13,751 bases of DNA, taken from NCBI RefSeq assembly GCF_001632365.1, contig NW_024468630.1, positions 1-13,751 on the forward strand, in the 5' to 3' direction. A program made the position numbers and the translations under genes. The notes under the pieces are model-generated. The model saw nothing but the letters and a program-made list of their open reading frames with translations, ran no database searches and was not told the DNA's origin. Below, in pieces: positions 9,630 to 13,751 of this stretch (position 1 is the first letter of the stretch; each line of letters opens with the position of its first letter). The stretch comes from Laetiporus sulphureus 93-53 (taxonomy: Eukaryota; Basidiomycota; Agaricomycetes; Polyporales; Laetiporaceae).

Positions 9630-10033
9630 TCAATCAGAGTACTTGGCACTCTCATGGTCGAGCAGTGCCTTTGCTGCCTGCATCAGGTTCAATATTATCG
9701 TAGACGATCCAAAGAGTTGAGCATAGATGACATCTCCTAGGCACAATGGATCAGCATCAACAGTTGGTGCTTGGTGCATGCTATCGTTGCCTATCGTAGA
9801 ATCTCGACCAAGCATCTACCATTTGCACGACGAAGGGAATAAGGCATCACCCAGGAGGTAGATGGAGCCCATACCATTGCGCATTCCTGGGCAGCAAGAG
9901 CAGCAGAATGATATAAAAAAACCAGGAAGCTTGCAACCAAGAGCTTAATAGAGATCCATTGTAACCACAACATGACTGAGATGAGAATGCTGCAGAGAAA
10001 TAACGATTGAACCACCGCTGCATTAATTAGCAA
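9630..10033 (-). pseudogene. Cytochrome P450 N-terminal remnant
   Basis: A minus-strand frame from 9737 to 9633 encodes GDVIYAQLFGSSTIILN followed by AKALLDHESAKYSD. This matches the strand-turn-strand region after the proline-rich hinge of basidiomycete P450 monooxygenases (typical form: YGDV...G...IILNS..AA.DLL..RS..YSDRP). Upstream, 10033-9830 encodes a hydrophobic stretch (IKLLVASFLVFLYH) that could be the former membrane anchor. Stops and a frame change separate the two parts, and coding similarity ends right after YSD. No I-helix, ExxR or heme-binding cysteine motif was found in the window, so this is a truncated relic. The anchor assignment is weaker than the motif segment. Confidence 0.5.
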
Positions 10034-11369
10034 TCAACGCATTGTTTTCTTCACAATCAGCACTCGATTCTAGCAGCAGCACCTAGATGCTCCACTTGAA
10101 AAGAACCAGAGCGCATTCAACAAGAAGCGTGGAATAGCGGCATGTTGACCTGTCACTTTGGCTGCATACGTGCTAGCATTTTTGTAATCTAGCCTGTAGG
10201 GCCTGAGTCAGTGAGAGCGGTGGAACACTAAGAGCTATGCCGAGACATACCACAAGGGCTTCTCAGAAATGAGAATATCCAATGTGGAACAATTGATTTT
10301 TCTCCCCTGCTGTACATGGAAGATCAGATGCATATATTGCCACTGGGTGATGGTGTGTCAGACATGAAATCATCAATGGTGAACATCGCACCATGATCTG
10401 GCATTGCTGTGAAGGTGAGGTTCCACAGGGCAAGACCTTCTATCCCATGTTGACCTGATTAAGGTCACCTCAAAGGCCTCAATGACATCGATATGACTTA
10501 CTGCAGACTGACTTGAAATTCTCATCATGAGATAGCACTGCTAGTGTCATGATAGCTCATGTCAAAATAAAGCACAGTGAGCTCGTCAGTTCAAATTGTT
10601 GAGACACTTAGGTTACACACGATAAATGGTAACTGATCAGATCGTGCGACCTCATTCTAGAGTCTTTCTTCCTGCCAACAGGAGGGATGGCGTTCTGCAT
10701 AAACAGCGTTGTGGCGAGAGCTTCCACTGCAGTGAAGTTCTCCTACCTTCACATTTTTGGCTGTCTGCATTGGCCCATGCATGAGCATCTGCACGTAAAA
10801 TAAACCATGGATGAACTCATGGCGTGGTAAGTTGCTTAGGCCTCCCAGACAAGAAAGAAGACAATGAGAGCACCAAATATAATGATGGACACAATGGGCC
10901 TCGCATGTCGCCAACCATCGACTGACCCCTGACTTGACTGCAAACATCAACAGGATCAGCGCAACTGTGACAATATGACTTCAGCTCGAATGTGCTGCGC
11001 AGGGAGACATACGACTCACTCGTCAGCGAGAACGCTCCGTTCGGGTCCATTGTGTTGATCCTCTTCAAACATGCTGCCTTACTGTCATGTGCGATTGTTG
11101 CGACTGAAGCCAGATGAGTACAAGGGAGCCTACGACAAAGCAAATGATGGTGATAAAGTAAAGACCCAGGGTCATGATGCATACATCATAAGGGCAGCAC
11201 TTATGATCATCCCAATGACTTGTACAGGGTGAAGTTCAGCATCGATGCATATAATGCACATGACAGGATACTCACCGTTCCCAAGTGCAGCTGCATCAAT
11301 GAATGCAGCCTGCACCTCAGACTGGATGCTGGGTTCTGGAACATGTGCACGATGGTGTGGACGGTATGT
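10034..11369. other. Gene-poor region beyond the HPC2-like gene
   Basis: CpG-poor sequence with frequent TCATGA/CATGAT words and no intact gene. On the minus strand, about 11275-11330 has one frame encoding PSIQSEVQAAFIDAAALGN, followed directly by a good donor (GTGAGT at about 11274). That could be a leftover C-terminal exon of the HPC2-like gene, but I could not connect it by a consistent splice model. Nothing else was recognised. Confidence 0.4.
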
Positions 11370-13046
11370 TCAGACTGCATCTTCAATGGTGGATGAAGCG
11401 CTGTAAACACGAAACAGATTCATGCATAACAGACTTAGACACGCCCATGAATGCTCATAGCATGATGAGGTCTGTCGCTCCATGAGGAGATTTGTGTGCT
11501 CACGCCATATTGTCTGTTTGATAAGTTTCTGCGCCCAGGGATGGCATCAGCATGAATTAACGTGTACAGAATGTAGGACACGGACCGTTATGGTGAACTT
11601 ATTATATGGAAAGAGCTGAGGCATGATATTGAAGAAGTTATCGTCGTACTCGCCCAGGATGACCACCTTCAGAGAGATTTGGGCGAGCATGGGTTTAAGT
11701 GATGGCGGGAATTTCCCCTTTACTTCCCAGTTCTCTGCAAAGGGGTATGAGCATGCTTGTTGGATGAGCGCGACCACACAGGAAACGCACCTTTGGCAAT
11801 CGCTGCCTTCATTGCAACAAACATCTCCTCTAGCTCGGGGTGGAACGGTTGCTGTGGAGGATCATAGAGATCAGCGACATGAACGATGAAACAGCATGCA
11901 GATGTACGATCTCGACGGTCTTCCACCTCTTCTTCGAACTACCCTCTGATGGAGTGCTCAGCGTATTTGTGAACGAGCTGATCTCTGTGACCAGCTTACG
12001 CTTCGAGCCGGAGCGCTCCTCTTCCGTATCCGACAAGAGCGCTATAGGCTCCTCCCATGTGTTGTGCTCCTTCTTCTTCGGTGAGGATACTTTGGAGGTG
12101 CTTGGCTGTGACGGGATCAACAGTGGGCCTGCAAGGGATGGAGGTAGAGGCCCAGAAGACAGTGCAGCAGTGACGGAGGCAGCAGGGGCGAGAATGTTCA
12201 ACTTCTTGGACTTTGGCTTCTTGGTTGGCGTCCTGAAGACAGGGCATCAGTATGCGTGAGAAGTGCTGGCGGTAGGTCTGTATGCACTTATTCAGCAGCA
12301 CAACTTGCCCGCTTGATACGTAGAAGCCCTTCTGTTTCATCTGCACAAAGAACTTGTGCTCATCTTGAGCCAGCTCGGAGTCATCAATGAAGGGGTCGGT
12401 GGTGTCGTAGTACTCAGATGAGAGGTTCTTCCTCTGCAGCAGAAAGTCAGCACATACTACGAGTGCTACGCTACGCAAAGACTTTCACCTTTCTCCACTT
12501 CCTTTTCTCAGATTTGCCATCGCCCTCATCGTCGCCCTCACTGTGGCTATCATCACTGATATCTCCCTTGAGAACAATTACAGGTGTTGGTGGGCGCTGG
12601 CCTGTGACATTAGAGAGCGAGGCAATGTCGACCTCATAATCTTCCGGACCACCAAGCGGTATATCTAAATGAATTGTTTGGAAGGGTGGGTGGATAGAAA
12701 GAGCTGGAGGAGCAGGCGAGCGGGAGCGAGGGAAAGTGGGCCTGGTGGACTTCGGTTTGGCGCCAGTCGTGGTAGACATGGGTTTGCCAGGTGCGGTGAC
12801 GCTCGAGGGTGGTTTTGCCTTCGTCTCCTTCGCAACCACATTCTCCTCAACTTGTATGGCTGCTTCGATGCTCTGAGGAGTATGGGAGTTGCTAACAGTC
12901 GATTTGATGGGGACGAGGGAGCTGGGGGAGGACTCGACATCATCGATAGCGATGGGGCTCTGATGAGTCGACAATAACGACCGCGATGACACTGACGGTA
13001 GGTACACCATATTCAAAGCCTGTATTTCCTTTCCCTTACTGGCCAT
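11370..13046 (-). CDS. HPC2/ubinuclein-like subunit of the HIR histone chaperone complex
   Basis: Exons: 13046-12489, 12433-12288, 12232-11908, 11851-11791, 11734-11586, then 11528 onward. Introns are 55-57 nt, all GT-AG and frame-consistent. HPC2-type proteins are the scaffold of the nuclear HIR complex, which deposits histones H3-H4 independently of replication and represses histone genes. Evidence: a Ser/Pro/Thr-rich N-terminus (1-160), an acidic then basic stretch before residue 187, and the HPC2-related domain in exon 2 with YYDTTDPFIDDSEL (194-207) and KGFYVSSGQVVLLNK. The ubinuclein middle domain lies in exons 4-6, including ISLKVVILGEYDDNFFNIMP and KLIKQTIWREHTNLLMERQ. Start: ATG 13046 with A at -3. 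The 3' end is uncertain: after ERQ family resemblance stops. Unspliced exon 6 reads to a TGA at 11370-11372, giving about 465 residues, without the further conserved C-terminal part expected of the family. The same 5' end is repeated at 1-645. Confidence 0.8.
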
Positions 13047-13060
13047 ACTGTGCAGTATGG
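13043..13060. other. Inverted repeat over the HPC2-like start codon (right copy)
   Basis: Same perfect 8-bp inverted repeat as 642-659. The ATG at 13044-13046 (minus) is part of one arm. Confidence 0.6.
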
Positions 13061-13184
13061 GATGAAGAGAACAGTTTTAAAAGGAGCAATTAGAGAGGGA
13101 AAAATGGAGGAAGTTGCCTAATAAGGCAGATATCTGAGGGAGGAGGAGGCGGAAGAGAGGAGGTGGGGGTGGTGGGGACGGGGG

Positions 13185-13283
13185 CCATATATTCTTGTTT
13201 CGGTTCATCGGTTTACGATTTGCCATTTGACCTAATGCGAGTCTTTCAGCGTGGCCTTTGCTCGCTCCCCGCGTCGTGATTGG
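13185..13283 (-). promoter_or_regulatory. Promoter region of the HPC2-like gene (right copy)
   Basis: TATA-like GAATATATGG (13185-13194) and a CCAAT box (13279-13283) on the minus strand, followed by a pyrimidine-rich leader up to the ATG. Identical to 784-882. The CCAAT box lies between this gene and the possible divergent exon at 13447, so the promoter might be bidirectional. Confidence 0.4.
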
Positions 13284-13446
13284 TCCAGCATTTCCCATCT
13301 ACGACGCCTCCGCATCTTCCTCCTCTCTTTCCTCCTTACTCTCGTCCTCTCTTCTGTCCATCATTTTAAGTCGAAAAATTCTTTCCTTTGTCGCTGACGC
13401 TGAATTGGTGACTGCGGTGGAACATATCACAGAAACAAGAATCAGA

Positions 13447-13615
13447 ATGCTGCAGAATGCCGTAATCTCTGACTCGGACGTCGATCGCTCTGTGCTCGCA
13501 CGTTTATATGCTACCCTCCGCTCTGCATTCTATTCGGACTGTGCTGCTCAATATGCCGTCGCTGGCCACTGTATTTTGTATCAGCTGCTCGAGCGTTCCT
13601 TTCTGAGCATGATAT
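13447..13615 (+). other. Possible divergent first-exon remnant (right copy)
   Basis: Repeat copy of 1046-1214. It is the same open frame ending at the left edge of the MITE, with no recognised family. Confidence 0.2.
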
Positions 13616-13751
13616 TAAGGCTCCAACATTTCTATCTATTTACTATGTTACATAGTTTTAACTGTTTACTATATCTGTTTATTTACAGTTGGGCCTGTAC
13701 ATAGTAAATAGATGTATATATATAGTATAAATAGTTTTATGATGATATAGG
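13616..13751. mobile_element. MITE, left part, cut by window end
   Basis: Repeat copy of the first 136 bp of the element at 1215-1763, with the same left inverted repeat and left flank. The window ends before the right terminus. Confidence 0.75.

Larger units (their letters stand above)
12402..13751. repeat. Right copy of the 1,350-bp terminal direct repeat
   Basis: Same sequence as 1-1350. It contains exon 1, intron 1 and the first 32 bases of exon 2 of the HPC2-like gene, its promoter, and the first 136 bp of the MITE. The window stops inside the MITE. Here the HPC2-like gene continues leftward without a break, whereas in the left copy it is cut by the window edge. Confidence 0.95.

Noticed and set aside
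10657..11182. Cys/His-rich minus-strand frames as a zinc-finger gene
   Set aside because: The Cys and His spacing fits no known finger, and the frames overlap each other without coding character.
1..13751. LTR retrotransposon with 1,350-bp LTRs
   Set aside because: The repeats do not start TG or end CA, the interior has no gag, protease, reverse transcriptase or integrase, and the repeats carry exon 1 of a host gene.
1..13751. CRISPR array or bacterial operon
   Set aside because: No regularly spaced short repeats, and genes are intron-rich with eukaryotic promoters.

Overview
The window looks like nuclear DNA of an agaricomycete-type basidiomycete fungus. Two multi-exon genes, both on the minus strand, can be modelled with short GT-AG introns of 45-60 nt, mostly 55-60 nt. 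One encodes a recognisable eukaryotic chromatin protein with an HPC2/ubinuclein domain. The other belongs to a NTPase-nuclease family that is multicopy in Agaricomycetes. Species was not determined.

Layout. Bases 1-1350 and 12402-13751 are the same sequence in direct orientation and end exactly at the two window ends. The window is therefore one 12,401-bp unit plus a 1,350-bp overlap, as expected for a circular molecule, a tandem array or a self-overlapping contig. The duplicated stretch carries the first exon and promoter of an HPC2-like histone-chaperone gene and the left part of a hAT-like MITE (complete copy 1215-1763). The HPC2-like gene runs on the minus strand from 13046 to about 11370. 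If the ends are joined, the partial copy at 1-645 is the same gene. From 1764 to about 3950 there are only decayed coding scraps and empty sequence.

The centre (3949-7223, minus strand) holds the main accessory gene. It is a predicted protein of about 996 residues with a P-loop NTPase domain (Walker A and B both visible) followed by a PD-(D/E)XK-type nuclease domain with an E...D...QxK core. This is the architecture of the Crinkler/RHS-type NTPase-nuclease proteins. It has a plausible TATA box, six exons and intact catalytic residues, but the best splice model has one surplus nucleotide at the exon 2/3 junction.

From 7405 to about 11370 the sequence has few CpGs, many TG/CA words and no intact gene. 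It contains a recognisable N-terminal fragment of a cytochrome P450 (about 9630-10033, minus), a symmetric cluster of GTCAC/GTGAC motifs and small hairpins. It reads as decayed, repeat-derived intergenic DNA. The two modelled genes show no evidence of working together. The picture is a conserved chromatin gene beside a variable region hosting a transposon-linked NTPase-nuclease gene, a MITE and pseudogene debris.
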